64,000 nucleotides of DNA from Pyrinomonadaceae bacterium (GTDB lineage: Bacteria > Acidobacteriota > Blastocatellia > Pyrinomonadales > Pyrinomonadaceae): contig JAJTWY010000012.1 in assembly GCA_021463165.1 (NCBI GenBank), positions 57,524 to 121,523 of the forward strand. Reading direction: 5' to 3'. The translations under genes were made by a program, and so were the position numbers. The notes below the pieces were generated by a model. It worked only from the letters and a program-made list of their open reading frames with translations. It was not told where the DNA came from and searched no databases. Shown here piece by piece: positions 35,160 through 44,599 of the stretch; within the stretch, counting starts at the first letter, position 1, and each line of letters opens with the position of its first letter.

Positions 35160-36779
35160 ATGAGTAAGATGAGCAATAGGCGCACATTCTTAAAGTCGGG
35201 AGCCGCCGGATTGGCGGGCATGGCACTCTTTCGCGACGGAACAAACATTATCGTCGCGGCCAGTGACGGTGAGCCGTTCCCCGAACTCGTTGAGGTAACG
35301 ATCGCGAGCCTGCAGACCGGCATGAAGACGGGAAAGCTCACGTCGCGACGGATAACCGAGATGTACCTTGAGCGGATAGAGCAGATCGACAGCAAAACGA
35401 GGGCCGTGATCGAGATCAATCCCGACGCGCTCGCGATCGCCGATCAGATGGATCGCGAGCGGAAACAGAAGAGGGTTCGTGGGCCCATGCACGGCATTCC
35501 GATCATGATCAAGGACAATATCGATACCGCGGACAAGATGATGACGACCGCAGGGTCGCTGGCTTTGGTAGGTGCACCGACGCCGAAAAAGGACGCATTT
35601 GTCGTGACCCAGTTGCGAAAAGCCGGAGCCGTTATTATCGGCAAGACCAACCTAAGCGAATGGGCGAACTTCCGGGGGAACCGCTCGATCAGCGGCTGGT
35701 CGGGCCGGGGCGGTCAAACGAACAATCCTTACTTTCTCGACCAGAATCCCTGCGGTTCCAGTTCCGGATCAGGCGTTGCCCCATCGGCAAATCTCTGCGC
35801 CGCGGCCATCGGGACTGAAACGAACGGATCGATCATCTGTCCCGCGAACACGAACGGCGTTGTCGGCTTTAAACCGACCCTTGGCCTCATCTCGCGGTCG
35901 GGGATCATTCCGATCGCGCACACGCAGGATACGGCGGGCCCGATGGCCCGTACCGTTGCCGATGCCGCCGCATTACTCTCGGCTATGACGGGCTACGACA
36001 AGGAGGACCCGATAACCGTCGATTCGCCTAAGCGAGGCGCAAAAGATTACACAAAATTCCTCGATAAGAATGGGCTGAAAGGGGCCCGGCTCGGCCTGGT
36101 CATGCAGTTCATCCAGGGCCGGACCGCAGAACAGACCAAGGCCTACTATCAACCGTTCATAGAAAAGATCCGAGCCGCCGGAGCGACCGTCATTGACGTT
36201 ACCTTTACGCCCGATTACAGCAAAGTCTCCGCGGACCGTCTGAACGTCCTTCTATATGAGTTCAAGGCCGATCTCAACAAATATCTCGCCGCCCGCGGTT
36301 CAAAGTACAAGTCGCTCCAGGACCTGATCAAATTCAACGACGAGAACAAGGAAAAAGAGCTGAAATTATTCGGGCAGGAGCTTTTCGCGCAGGCTCAGGC
36401 CAAGGGCGACCTTAACGACAAGGGCTACGTCGATGCTCTTGCCAACGTAAAACGAACGAGCGGCGCCGAAGGGATCGACGCCGTACTGGCCAAGGATGGT
36501 CTCGACGCGCTTGTGTCGCCGACCACCGGTGCTACCTGGGCTATTGCCGCTACGGCAGGCTACCCGTACATAACCGTTCCGCTCGGCCTTCGCGAGATCC
36601 CGGCAACAACAAATCAGGCCGGGGGCGCGGTTCCTGCCACGATCACCGCTACCGGGATGGCATTCTGGGGCCGGGCTTGGAGCGAACCGGCGCTGATCAA
36701 ATACGCCTACGCCTTCGAACAAATAACGAAAGGCCGCGTAACACCGCGGTTCTTACCGAAGTATGAACCCCGGGCATAA
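35160..36779 (+). CDS. Amidase, Tat-exported (amidase signature family)
   Basis: 539 residues. A twin-arginine leader (SNRRTFLKSGAAGLAGMALF) begins the chain. The amidase-signature triad is present: Lys118 in IMIKDN, the cis-Ser in CGSSSGSG (198-205), and nucleophile Ser224 in GTETNGSI (218-225). The CGSSSGS and GTETNGSI wording is close to peptide amidase, which removes C-terminal amides. It lies alone between divergent and convergent neighbours, so the substrate has no support from context. Confidence 0.92.
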   Translation: MSKMSNRRTFLKSGAAGLAGMALFRDGTNIIVAASDGEPFPELVEVTIASLQTGMKTGKLTSRRITEMYLERIEQIDSKTRAVIEINPDALAIADQMDRERKQKRVRGPMHGIPIMIKDNIDTADKMMTTAGSLALVGAPTPKKDAFVVTQLRKAGAVIIGKTNLSEWANFRGNRSISGWSGRGGQTNNPYFLDQNPCGSSSGSGVAPSANLCAAAIGTETNGSIICPANTNGVVGFKPTLGLISRSGIIPIAHTQDTAGPMARTVADAAALLSAMTGYDKEDPITVDSPKRGAKDYTKFLDKNGLKGARLGLVMQFIQGRTAEQTKAYYQPFIEKIRAAGATVIDVTFTPDYSKVSADRLNVLLYEFKADLNKYLAARGSKYKSLQDLIKFNDENKEKELKLFGQELFAQAQAKGDLNDKGYVDALANVKRTSGAEGIDAVLAKDGLDALVSPTTGATWAIAATAGYPYITVPLGLREIPATTNQAGGAVPATITATGMAFWGRAWSEPALIKYAYAFEQITKGRVTPRFLPKYEPRA

Positions 36780-36832
36780 GCGCGCGGCTGACGAGCGATT
36801 CGTCACAAACCAATTCTCAGTAAAAACTGGCC

Positions 36833-36858
36833 GGCAGAGAGGCACAGGCCTTTCTGCC
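36833..36858. terminator. Hairpin between convergent genes
   Basis: GGCAGAGAGG (36833-36842) and CCTTTCTGCC (36849-36858) pair with one mismatch around a 6-base loop. It lies between the amidase stop and the converging YqjD-like gene end. No U-run follows on either side, so a terminator role is only plausible. Confidence 0.35.
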
Positions 36859-36885
36859 AGCCTAGTTATCATCTGACCTCTCCTG

Positions 36886-37248
36886 CTATCCTCGCCGACC
36901 ACCCCGAAGGATCAGGCCGACAATAAGGCCGATCGCCGCCGAGATCAGGATCGTCTGTCCTGGTTTCTGTCGCGCAAATTCCTTTGCGTCCTCGACAAGT
37001 TCCTTCGGATCCTTGGCCGAGATCTCCTTGAACTTGTCACCCGCCTGTGCGAATTTATCGCTAGCAAAATCCTTGGCCTTGGCGGCCGCGTCCTGAATCT
37101 TCTGTCCGTATTCCTGTGCCTGCATCTTTAGATCTCCCAAAAATTCGTCCGTCGTCACCTTTTCGGTGTACGGGTCATTGTCAACGGTCATCAGACCCTG
37201 TTCCAATTCCTTTTCCGCTTTCTTAACTTCCGCTTCAAACTCTGACAT
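36886..37248 (-). CDS. YqjD/ElaB-like (DUF883-type) small membrane protein
   Basis: 120 residues. The first 90 are highly charged and helical (FEAEVKKAEKELEQG, then AKDFASDKFAQAGDKFKEIS), an amphipathic helix similar to apolipoprotein/ElaB types. The C-terminus is one membrane anchor, ILISAAIGLIVGLILRGGRRG, with an Arg-rich end. In enterobacteria such proteins tie ribosomes or stress factors to the inner membrane; here that is only analogy. GGAGG lies 8 bp before the ATG. It is transcribed divergently from the efflux regulator. Confidence 0.75.
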   Translation of the reverse strand: MSEFEAEVKKAEKELEQGLMTVDNDPYTEKVTTDEFLGDLKMQAQEYGQKIQDAAAKAKDFASDKFAQAGDKFKEISAKDPKELVEDAKEFARQKPGQTILISAAIGLIVGLILRGGRRG

Positions 37249-37420
37249 AACGTGATCCTCCGAACTAGAAAAAATGTCAATAATGCGACGGCTCAGATGT
37301 GTCTGTTCCGTGAATAGTTGTAACGAAATTTAGGGCCGGAAGGTTCCAATTTTCGTTTTTTTATGCCGCCCGCCAGATTTGGGGTTGACAATACGGTTTG
37401 CAAGGTGAGAGTCTTGTAAA

Positions 37421-37444
37421 CTTAGTAAGTAAGCACTTACTAAG
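37421..37444. promoter_or_regulatory. Palindromic TetR-type operator
   Basis: CTTAGTAAGT (37421-37430) and ACTTACTAAG (37435-37444) are a perfect 10-bp inverted repeat with an AAGC spacer. It ends 12 bp before the tetR start codon. A TTGACA at 37385-37390 could be the -35 element, though I see no good -10 at the right distance. The placement fits autorepression of tetR and the whole efflux operon. Confidence 0.8.
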
Positions 37445-37456
37445 CATGGAGATATT

Positions 37457-38110
37457 TTGTCGAACGGTTTATTCAATTGTGACCACACGGGGCGGATGTC
37501 GGGTGACGCCAGGCGCGAGCAGATCTTGCAGACGGCTGTCGATCTCTTTTCAAAGAAAGGGTTTAAAGGTACTACCACCAAGGAGATAGCGAAGGCCGCC
37601 GGGGTTTCGGAGGCAATGGTCTTTCGCCATTTTTCGTCAAAGGACGAACTCTACGGAGCGATCCTGCATAGTAAAGGCTGTCAGGACGGGTTTCGCGACT
37701 TTCCGTGGAACAAGAATGAGGATCTAAGGATCGCTATCCGCGAAAAGGACGATTTCACGGTCTTCTACCATATCGCCCTTGATGCATTGAATAAGCATCA
37801 CACTGATGTCGGATTCATGCGGCTGCTGTTCTATAGTGCTCTCGAGGAACACGAATTGGCGGAACGTTTTTTCGGCGAATTCGTTGCTCAAATATATGGC
37901 TTCATCGGGGGATACATCGAAGAACGGCAACAGGACGGAGCTTTTTGCCAGATCGAACCAAAAGTCGCGGTGAGAGCATTTTTGGGGATGATCATCCACC
38001 ACTCGCTCAACAACATCCTCTGGGACAAACAGAGGAATATTCTTGATATTTCAAACGAGGAAGCCGCAAAGAACTTTGCTGAGATATTGATGCGAGGTAT
38101 CCGTGCTTAA
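37457..38110 (+). CDS. TetR/AcrR family regulator of the RND efflux operon
   Basis: About 217 residues. The N-terminal helix-turn-helix (ARREQILQTAVDLFSKKGF, KEIAKAAGVSEAMVFRHFSSKDEL) is standard TetR. The rest is a helical ligand/dimer domain. I chose TTG 37457 because GGAG (37448-37451) sits 5 bp ahead. ATG 37496 lacks such a site but would still encode the full DNA-binding domain, so the start is open. It is first in a four-gene operon and stands directly after the palindrome it likely binds. The inducer is unknown. Confidence 0.92.
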   Translation: MSNGLFNCDHTGRMSGDARREQILQTAVDLFSKKGFKGTTTKEIAKAAGVSEAMVFRHFSSKDELYGAILHSKGCQDGFRDFPWNKNEDLRIAIREKDDFTVFYHIALDALNKHHTDVGFMRLLFYSALEEHELAERFFGEFVAQIYGFIGGYIEERQQDGAFCQIEPKVAVRAFLGMIIHHSLNNILWDKQRNILDISNEEAAKNFAEILMRGIRA

Positions 38111-38134
38111 TAGCTCAAACAAGATTTCATCATT

Positions 38135-39433
38135 ATGAGAGTCAGAAAATATTGCATAGCCGCAGTGTTGTTGACCGCATCGGCCGTTATCATTTCCGGC
38201 TGTGGTGTCCGGGGAGCGACCAATAATGCGAACGTCAGTACGCAGGCAACGACCGTTGACGTAACCACCGCGCAGTCAATAGTCAGGCAAATCCCGACCT
38301 ATTTTGAAGCGACGGGCAACCTTGCCGGCGATGCGCAGACGGATGTCGCTCCGGTAGTAGGCGGCAAGGTCGTCGAGGTGAACTTCGATGTCGGCAGCTA
38401 TGTCGAGCGCGGCAGCGTCCTGATCCGGATGGATGACCGGGATGCAAAGATCAGGCTCGAACAAGCTCAGGCCCAAGTCGTTCAGCAACGGAAGAACGTC
38501 GATACGGCGATCGCGGCTTTGCGCCAAGCGCAGATACGGCTGGGCATCGGGGACGGCGAAAAGTTCGACATCGAGACCTTTTCACAGGTTAAATCGACTC
38601 GGGCGAATTTGGTCCTTGCGGAGAAAGAACTGGCCCGGGCTGAAAAGCTGTTCGCAACCGGCGATGTGTCAAAGGCTGCCGTCGATCAACGCCGTGCGCA
38701 ACGTGACGCTCTGCTCGGCCAGCTTGACGAGGCGCGCTCGAACGCCGCGGTTGCAGTAAGGGCGATCAATTCGGCAGAGGCTCAGGTTGCGGCCGCACGC
38801 AGTGCGATCGCGAGTGCAGAGACCCAGGTCGATCAGGCTCGAAAAGCTCTTTCGGATACCGTTGTTCTGGCGCCGATCAGCGGCTATGTCTCGGAGCGAG
38901 TTGCAGATCTCGGTGAGTATCTTACGCCGAATGCTCCCAATACCAAGGTCGCGACGATTGTCCGCACTTCGACCCTTCGGTTGAGGATCGACGTGCCGGA
39001 GGCTTCGGTCGGAAAGGTTGCCGTGGGACAAGGCATCTCGATGCAGACGAGCGCCTATCCGGATCGGAATTTCTCCGGGACGATCGCACGGATCCTGCCC
39101 GGGGTCAATCCAACTGCACGAACCCTGACGGTCGAGGCCGAGGTGCCGAACGGCGAGGGCCTGCTAAAACCGGGGCAGTTTGCGACGGTCCGTATAACGC
39201 AGTCGAAGCCGGAGAACGCAGTAATGGTCCCCACCTCGGCGGTGAGGCCGAACGGGGACCTGAATAAGGTTTATGTTGTCAAGGACGGGGTCGTCCGCGA
39301 GGTTCTTGTACAGACTGGCTTGCTCGAAGACAACCTGATCCAGATCAAGAACGGTGTCGCCGAAGGAGACATAGTTGCCACAAGCAACCTCGATGAGTTG
39401 TATGACGGCGTGTCGATCCGACAGATGAACTAG
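38135..39433 (+). CDS. RND efflux periplasmic adaptor lipoprotein
   Basis: 432 residues. Lipoprotein leader with lipobox ISGC (Cys23). The barrel-sandwich lipoyl half DVAPVVGGKVVEVNFDVGSYVERGSVLIRMDD is followed by a long coiled-coil hairpin (about 100-230), the second lipoyl half VVLAPISGYVSERVADLGEYL, and the beta-barrel and membrane-proximal parts ending near GVSIRQMN. It bridges the RND pump and the TolC-type channel. It starts 24 bp after tetR and ends 12 bp before the pump. Confidence 0.95.
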   Translation: MRVRKYCIAAVLLTASAVIISGCGVRGATNNANVSTQATTVDVTTAQSIVRQIPTYFEATGNLAGDAQTDVAPVVGGKVVEVNFDVGSYVERGSVLIRMDDRDAKIRLEQAQAQVVQQRKNVDTAIAALRQAQIRLGIGDGEKFDIETFSQVKSTRANLVLAEKELARAEKLFATGDVSKAAVDQRRAQRDALLGQLDEARSNAAVAVRAINSAEAQVAAARSAIASAETQVDQARKALSDTVVLAPISGYVSERVADLGEYLTPNAPNTKVATIVRTSTLRLRIDVPEASVGKVAVGQGISMQTSAYPDRNFSGTIARILPGVNPTARTLTVEAEVPNGEGLLKPGQFATVRITQSKPENAVMVPTSAVRPNGDLNKVYVVKDGVVREVLVQTGLLEDNLIQIKNGVAEGDIVATSNLDELYDGVSIRQMN

Positions 39434-39445
39434 GAAAGCTTTAAT

Positions 39446-42400
39446 ATGCAGTGGCTGGCTGAAATTTGTGTCAAACGTCCGGTTTTCGCGACGATGCTTA
39501 TATTGTCGTTGGTCGTGGTCGGCGCGTTTTCGTTCCTGAGTCTCGGAGTTGACCTTTTTCCAAAGATCGACTTTCCGACGATCACGGTCACCGTTATCAA
39601 TCCGGGAGCCTCGCCGCAGGAGGTCGAGACCGAGATCACTGACAAGGTCGAGGAAGCGGTCAATACGATCAGCGGCATCGACGAACTGCGCTCGACGTCG
39701 ATCGAGGGTATCTCACAGGTATTCGTACAGTTCGTTCTTGAAAAGGATGTAAACATCGCAGCTCAAGAGGTCGAGAATCGTGTTCAGACGGTCATTCCTA
39801 GCCTCCCGGAAACAGCCGAGCAGCCAACTGTCCAAAAACTCGATACCGACGCGGCGCCCGTACTCCGAATTACGGTTTCCGCCCCTACTTCGATCCGTGA
39901 GATCACGGAGCTCGCAAAAACGAGGATCAAGCAGCCGATCGAGTCGGTAAGCGGCGTCGGCCAGATCACAATAATCGGCGGCCAGGAACGCCAGATCAAC
40001 GTTTGGGTCGATCCCGATAAGATGCGTTCCTACAACGTCACCCCGGCCGAGGTCTCGGGCAGTCTTCGTATCCAGAACATGGAATTTCCCAGCGGCCGTC
40101 TCGACGAAGGCCAGCAGGAGACCAGTGTTCGAACGGTCGGTAAGATCGCCAAGGTCGAAGAATTCAATAACGTCGTTGTTGCAACACGCGGCAATTATCA
40201 GGTCAAGGTCAAAGACCTTGGCTATGTCGAGGATGGAGCCGAAGAATTACGAAGCGAGGCTCGGTTGAACGGCCAGCCGGCGGTGACGCTGATCGTAGCC
40301 AAGCAATCAGGCCAGAACACGGTCGCCACGGCACGCGCCGTAAAAGAGAAACTCAACGAGATCCTTCCGACGCTGCCGAAGAGCTATCAGGTCCGCATCA
40401 TCGGCGATAACTCGATATTCATCGAAAATTCGCTCCACGCTATCGAGGAGCATCTTGTTGTCGGTTCGATCCTTGCGGCGATCGTGGTTTTCCTGTTCCT
40501 CTGGAGTTTCCGTTCGACATTTATTGCCGGCATTGCGATCCCAACTTCGATCATTTCAACCTTCGCATTGATGTATGCGATGGGCTACACGCTCAATTCG
40601 ATCACGATGTTATCGCTGACGCTGATGGTCGGCATCGTGATCGACGACGCGATCGTTGTGCTTGAGAACATCTATCGCTTTGTCGATGAAAAGGGAATGA
40701 ACCCATTTCAGGCAGCCATCGAGGGCACACGGGAGATTGGCCTCGCGGTCCTTGCAACGACGCTCTCACTCATGGCCGTTTTTGTTCCTATCGGGTTTAT
40801 GCAGGGCATTGTCGGACGTTTTATGTCGTCATTTGGCCTGACGGCATCGTTCGCGGTACTTGTTTCCTTGATCGTTTCATTCACCTTGACACCGATGCTC
40901 GCGGCCCGCCTGATCAAGGCAAAGAAGGATCCCCAAATGCCGCCGAAGGAAACTGAGGTAAAGGGCGACGGAATGATCGAAGAGAAGAAGCCGGAGGCCC
41001 ACGGTCATAATGTTGGCTGGTTCCGTTACGTTGACGCATTTTATTCGGCAATGCTTCGGTTCTCGATGGGCCATCGGTGGGTGATCGTCACACTGTGCGT
41101 TCTCGTTTTTCTCAGCATTGTCCCGCTCTTCATGTTCGTCGGAAAGAACTTCCTGCCGGTCGATGACCAGTCGCAGTTCGAGGTTTCAGTCCGCGTTCCC
41201 GAAGGAACGAGCCTTTCGGCATCCTCGCAAATGTTCGAGCGCATCGCGGCAGAGATCCGCGGACTGCCCGGCGTTACCGATACGCTGGCGACCGTCGGAG
41301 GAGGGCAACAGCAGGTCGTCAATGCGGGAACGATATACGTTAAGTTAGCCGATATCAAAGACCGCGACCGCTCGCAGGAACAGCTGATGGCGGCCACCCG
41401 CGAGATGATCGCTGAAAAATTCCCACCGGAACTGCGCACCGGCGTACAACAGGTTCAGGCGTTCTCGGGCGGCGGATTTCGCAACGCCAATGTCCAGTTC
41501 CTGATCTCCGGCCCCGATATTTCAAAGCTGACCGAGTATTCTGAGAAGATCCTTGCCAAGATGAAAACCATCCCCGATGCGGTTGACGTCGATTCGACGT
41601 TGATCGCCGGGAAGCCCGAGGTTCGCCTCGAAGTGGACCGCGCGACCGCCGCCGATCTCGGCGTCAGGGTCGGCGATGTCTCGCAGGCCCTAAATACACT
41701 CGTGGCGGGCCAGGAAGCGACGACTTACAGTGCTGGGACCGATCAGTATGAAGTTCGCGTACGAGCGATCAATCCGTTCAGGACAAGTGTAGAAGGCCTT
41801 AAACGTGTCATTGTCCCATCGACGAAAGTTGGCTGGGTGACGCTCGACCGTGTCGTTTCAGTCTCAAGCGGAACGGGCCCCAGTTCCGTGGACCGTACCA
41901 ACCGCCAGCGACAGGTGACCTTGCTTGCAAACACCCGGCCGGGTGGTTCGGCGGCGAGCATTACCGCCGCGATCGATGCTTACGTGAAAGAGCTCGGCAT
42001 CGATAAGGTCCCAGGTTACCGAACAGGTTACGTGGGCCAATCGAAGGAGATGGGTAAAGCCGGATTCTACTTCCTGCTCGCCTTTGCGCTGTCGTTCATC
42101 TTTATGTATATCGTGCTGGCAGCCCAATTCGAATCGTTCATACATCCGGTGACGATCCTCCTGACGCTGCCGCTATCGGTACCGTTCGGCATTCTGAGCC
42201 TTTTGATCGCCGGACAGACCGTAAACATCTTTTCCGGCCTCGGGCTTCTGCTTCTTTTCGGCGTGGTCAAAAAGAACGCCATCCTGCAGATCGATCATAC
42301 AAATCATCTTCGGTCGCAGGGAATGTCGCGATATGACGCGATCATCCAGGCAAATCGTGACCGTCTTCGCCCGATCCTGATGACTACCATCGCGCTGGTC

Positions 42401-42655
42401 GCGGGCATGATCCCTCTGGTTGTCGCGACCGGAGCCGGCGCGGGCACAAACCGCTCGATCGGCGTTCTGGTTGTTGGCGGCCAGACACTCTGCCTGTTGC
42501 TGACGCTGCTCGCAGTACCCGTTTTTTATTCGCTTTTCGACGACCTGGCGGAACTTAGGATCTTCAGCCGGATCAATCGATTTTCTTCATGGCTCTTTGG
42601 CGGCATGAAACGTCGCGTTGCAACCGCGGCCGGCTCGATCTTGGGCAAACAATAG
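39446..42655 (+). CDS. RND multidrug efflux permease, HAE1 family
   Basis: 1,069 residues with the usual two-half layout. TM1 begins near residue 12 after the WLAEICVKRPVFATM lead. The proton-relay aspartates are in GIVIDDAIVVLENIYRF (TM4, near 396-411), and the partner lysine in VVKKNAILQIDH (TM10). After TM6 there is a charged cytoplasmic insert (about 490-525, DPQMPPKETEVKGDG...EEKKPEAHGH), a little longer than in AcrB. The porter-domain drug pockets cannot be judged by eye, so the substrate is unknown. It is the third gene of the operon. Confidence 0.96.
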   Translation: MQWLAEICVKRPVFATMLILSLVVVGAFSFLSLGVDLFPKIDFPTITVTVINPGASPQEVETEITDKVEEAVNTISGIDELRSTSIEGISQVFVQFVLEKDVNIAAQEVENRVQTVIPSLPETAEQPTVQKLDTDAAPVLRITVSAPTSIREITELAKTRIKQPIESVSGVGQITIIGGQERQINVWVDPDKMRSYNVTPAEVSGSLRIQNMEFPSGRLDEGQQETSVRTVGKIAKVEEFNNVVVATRGNYQVKVKDLGYVEDGAEELRSEARLNGQPAVTLIVAKQSGQNTVATARAVKEKLNEILPTLPKSYQVRIIGDNSIFIENSLHAIEEHLVVGSILAAIVVFLFLWSFRSTFIAGIAIPTSIISTFALMYAMGYTLNSITMLSLTLMVGIVIDDAIVVLENIYRFVDEKGMNPFQAAIEGTREIGLAVLATTLSLMAVFVPIGFMQGIVGRFMSSFGLTASFAVLVSLIVSFTLTPMLAARLIKAKKDPQMPPKETEVKGDGMIEEKKPEAHGHNVGWFRYVDAFYSAMLRFSMGHRWVIVTLCVLVFLSIVPLFMFVGKNFLPVDDQSQFEVSVRVPEGTSLSASSQMFERIAAEIRGLPGVTDTLATVGGGQQQVVNAGTIYVKLADIKDRDRSQEQLMAATREMIAEKFPPELRTGVQQVQAFSGGGFRNANVQFLISGPDISKLTEYSEKILAKMKTIPDAVDVDSTLIAGKPEVRLEVDRATAADLGVRVGDVSQALNTLVAGQEATTYSAGTDQYEVRVRAINPFRTSVEGLKRVIVPSTKVGWVTLDRVVSVSSGTGPSSVDRTNRQRQVTLLANTRPGGSAASITAAIDAYVKELGIDKVPGYRTGYVGQSKEMGKAGFYFLLAFALSFIFMYIVLAAQFESFIHPVTILLTLPLSVPFGILSLLIAGQTVNIFSGLGLLLLFGVVKKNAILQIDHTNHLRSQGMSRYDAIIQANRDRLRPILMTTIALVAGMIPLVVATGAGAGTNRSIGVLVVGGQTLCLLLTLLAVPVFYSLFDDLAELRIFSRINRFSSWLFGGMKRRVATAAGSILGKQ

Positions 42656-42666
42656 CGGTCATTTAT

Positions 42667-44403
42667 ATGTATCGGCTTTTATACATTCCAATAATACTGT
42701 TGTGCTTCGGCGGCCTCGCAGAGCTACGCTCTCAGGTACCGATACCTTCGCCGACGCCGGCCTCTGCCGACAGGCAGGACACAACACCGGATAACCTCAG
42801 GAATATTCCTGAAATAGCTCCGAACTATCGCTCTGACGATCGAAGCCTGCCCGATCTGAGCCGCGTGGGTGTCGACATGATGCGTCAGCGGTCGATCACC
42901 CTGAAAGAAGCTATCGAACTGGCGATAGAGAACAACAAAGACATAGAAGTTTCACGAAAGGCCCATTCCATCGCCGAGTTTGACCTTGCCGCGTCGCGTG
43001 CATTCTATCAACCGCGGCTTTCCGGCCAGGCATACTACGACCGCTCGACCACGCCGAACGTAAGCATTTTCAGCAATAATCAAAAAACCACCGTGGGTTC
43101 GCTTGTCGGAAATGCATCGGTTCAGGCATTCGCCCCGACTTACGGAACGGTGTTTACGGGCTCGTTCAATAACCAGCGCGTCACCACCGATAATCCGATC
43201 TCGATCCTTAGCCCGCAGTACAATACGGGGCTCAGCTTCTCGGTGACGCAGCCCCTGTTTCGAGGCCGGAAGTTTGACCAAACACGGCGAACGATCGAGA
43301 TCGCGAAGCGAAACATCTCGCTGACGGATACGCAGTTTCGCCAGCGCTCGATAGAGGTGGTTGCCGGGGTCGAGCGTGCCTATTGGGACCTGACATTTGC
43401 CCTTCGCAATCTGCAGGTTCAGCGCGATGCCGTCCGCGATGCGCGGGATCAGCTCGAACACAATCGCCGTCTTGTCAGCGAAGGGCAGCTCGCCCCGATC
43501 GACATCGTTGCGGCGGAAACCCAGGTCGCAAATTTCGAACAATCAGTCTATGACGCACTGAATGTGGTGAATACGGCCGAGAATGTCTTGAAGAATCTGA
43601 TCGCGCCAAACCGTAACGGCGCACTTTGGGCCGAGGCGATAGTTCCCGTCGAACCCGTCGAGGTTCCAACCCCTCGGATCACGCTGGCCGAGGCTCTCGA
43701 TACTGCCCTCGAGAATCGGCCCGAGATCGAGATCAACAAGACCCAGAAGGACATAAACTTGCTCGACCAAAGGCTGTATAAGGAACAGACAAGGCCGCAG
43801 GTCGATTTTGTGGCCAGCTACAACACCTCCGGTATCGGCGGAGGCCAGAATCCCAATTTCAGCCCGACGTTTCCGACACCCTGCACCACCAATCCGGCGT
43901 CAGCCGCGTGTCAGCAGCAGCAGGCCAATCTTGCGCTGCTAACCGGAAATCCATTCGCAGGGCTTTTCGCTCAGCGCTATCCCGTTCTCCGTTTTGGGAT
44001 CAACTTCAGCCTTCCGCTGTTTGGCGACAAGGCCGCCGAAGCGCAGCTTGGCCGTGCTCGTGTCGAAGCCGAGCGGATCGAGACCCAGCGCGAACAGATC
44101 GAACAGGGTATTCAGGTTGATGTTCGAAATGCGCTCCAAGGAATAAGGACAAATGAGGCCCGACTCCGATCTGCCGCTATTGCACGCGAGAATTCGGTCA
44201 AACAGTACGAATCCGAACAGCGAAAACTCGACGAAGGCCAATCCGATGTCTATAAGGTGCTCGAACGCCAGACAGCTCTTACGATCGCGAAAAGCAATGA
44301 GCTTCGCGCCCGCACCGAACTCAATAAGGCGATCGCCGACCTTGAACGTGCGACCGGAACCACGCTTCGGGCGAAAGATATCGTTCCAAAACTCAAAAAG
44401 TAG
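42667..44403 (+). CDS. TolC-family outer membrane efflux protein
   Basis: 578 residues. ATG 42667, 11 bp after the pump stop, gives a signal peptide (YRLLYIPIILLCFGGLAELRS). Two OEP repeats follow, each with an ITLxEAxxxAxxNxxI start: SITLKEAIELAIENNKDIEV and PRITLAEALDTALENRPEIEI. Long coiled-coil helices end near LERATGTTLRAKDIVPKLKK. A Pro/Thr-rich stretch lies just after the leader. It is the exit duct of the tripartite pump. A 196-bp gap with no clear terminator follows. Confidence 0.94.
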   Translation: MYRLLYIPIILLCFGGLAELRSQVPIPSPTPASADRQDTTPDNLRNIPEIAPNYRSDDRSLPDLSRVGVDMMRQRSITLKEAIELAIENNKDIEVSRKAHSIAEFDLAASRAFYQPRLSGQAYYDRSTTPNVSIFSNNQKTTVGSLVGNASVQAFAPTYGTVFTGSFNNQRVTTDNPISILSPQYNTGLSFSVTQPLFRGRKFDQTRRTIEIAKRNISLTDTQFRQRSIEVVAGVERAYWDLTFALRNLQVQRDAVRDARDQLEHNRRLVSEGQLAPIDIVAAETQVANFEQSVYDALNVVNTAENVLKNLIAPNRNGALWAEAIVPVEPVEVPTPRITLAEALDTALENRPEIEINKTQKDINLLDQRLYKEQTRPQVDFVASYNTSGIGGGQNPNFSPTFPTPCTTNPASAACQQQQANLALLTGNPFAGLFAQRYPVLRFGINFSLPLFGDKAAEAQLGRARVEAERIETQREQIEQGIQVDVRNALQGIRTNEARLRSAAIARENSVKQYESEQRKLDEGQSDVYKVLERQTALTIAKSNELRARTELNKAIADLERATGTTLRAKDIVPKLKK

Positions 44404-44599
44404 CAATTTTTGACAAACTTTTTTAGGTCATTTGCGACATATCCGCCACCTTGTGACATCTGGGATTTCTAACAACGCCGAGTTGCGCTAGGGTATCCGA
44501 GAGGGTGGGGTTTTCAGTACGAGGGGTCGGTATCGGGAACCTTGTGGACCGAGACGTTTTGTGTGGCGGCAGATGTCTCGACCTTCTGCGAATCGAAAC

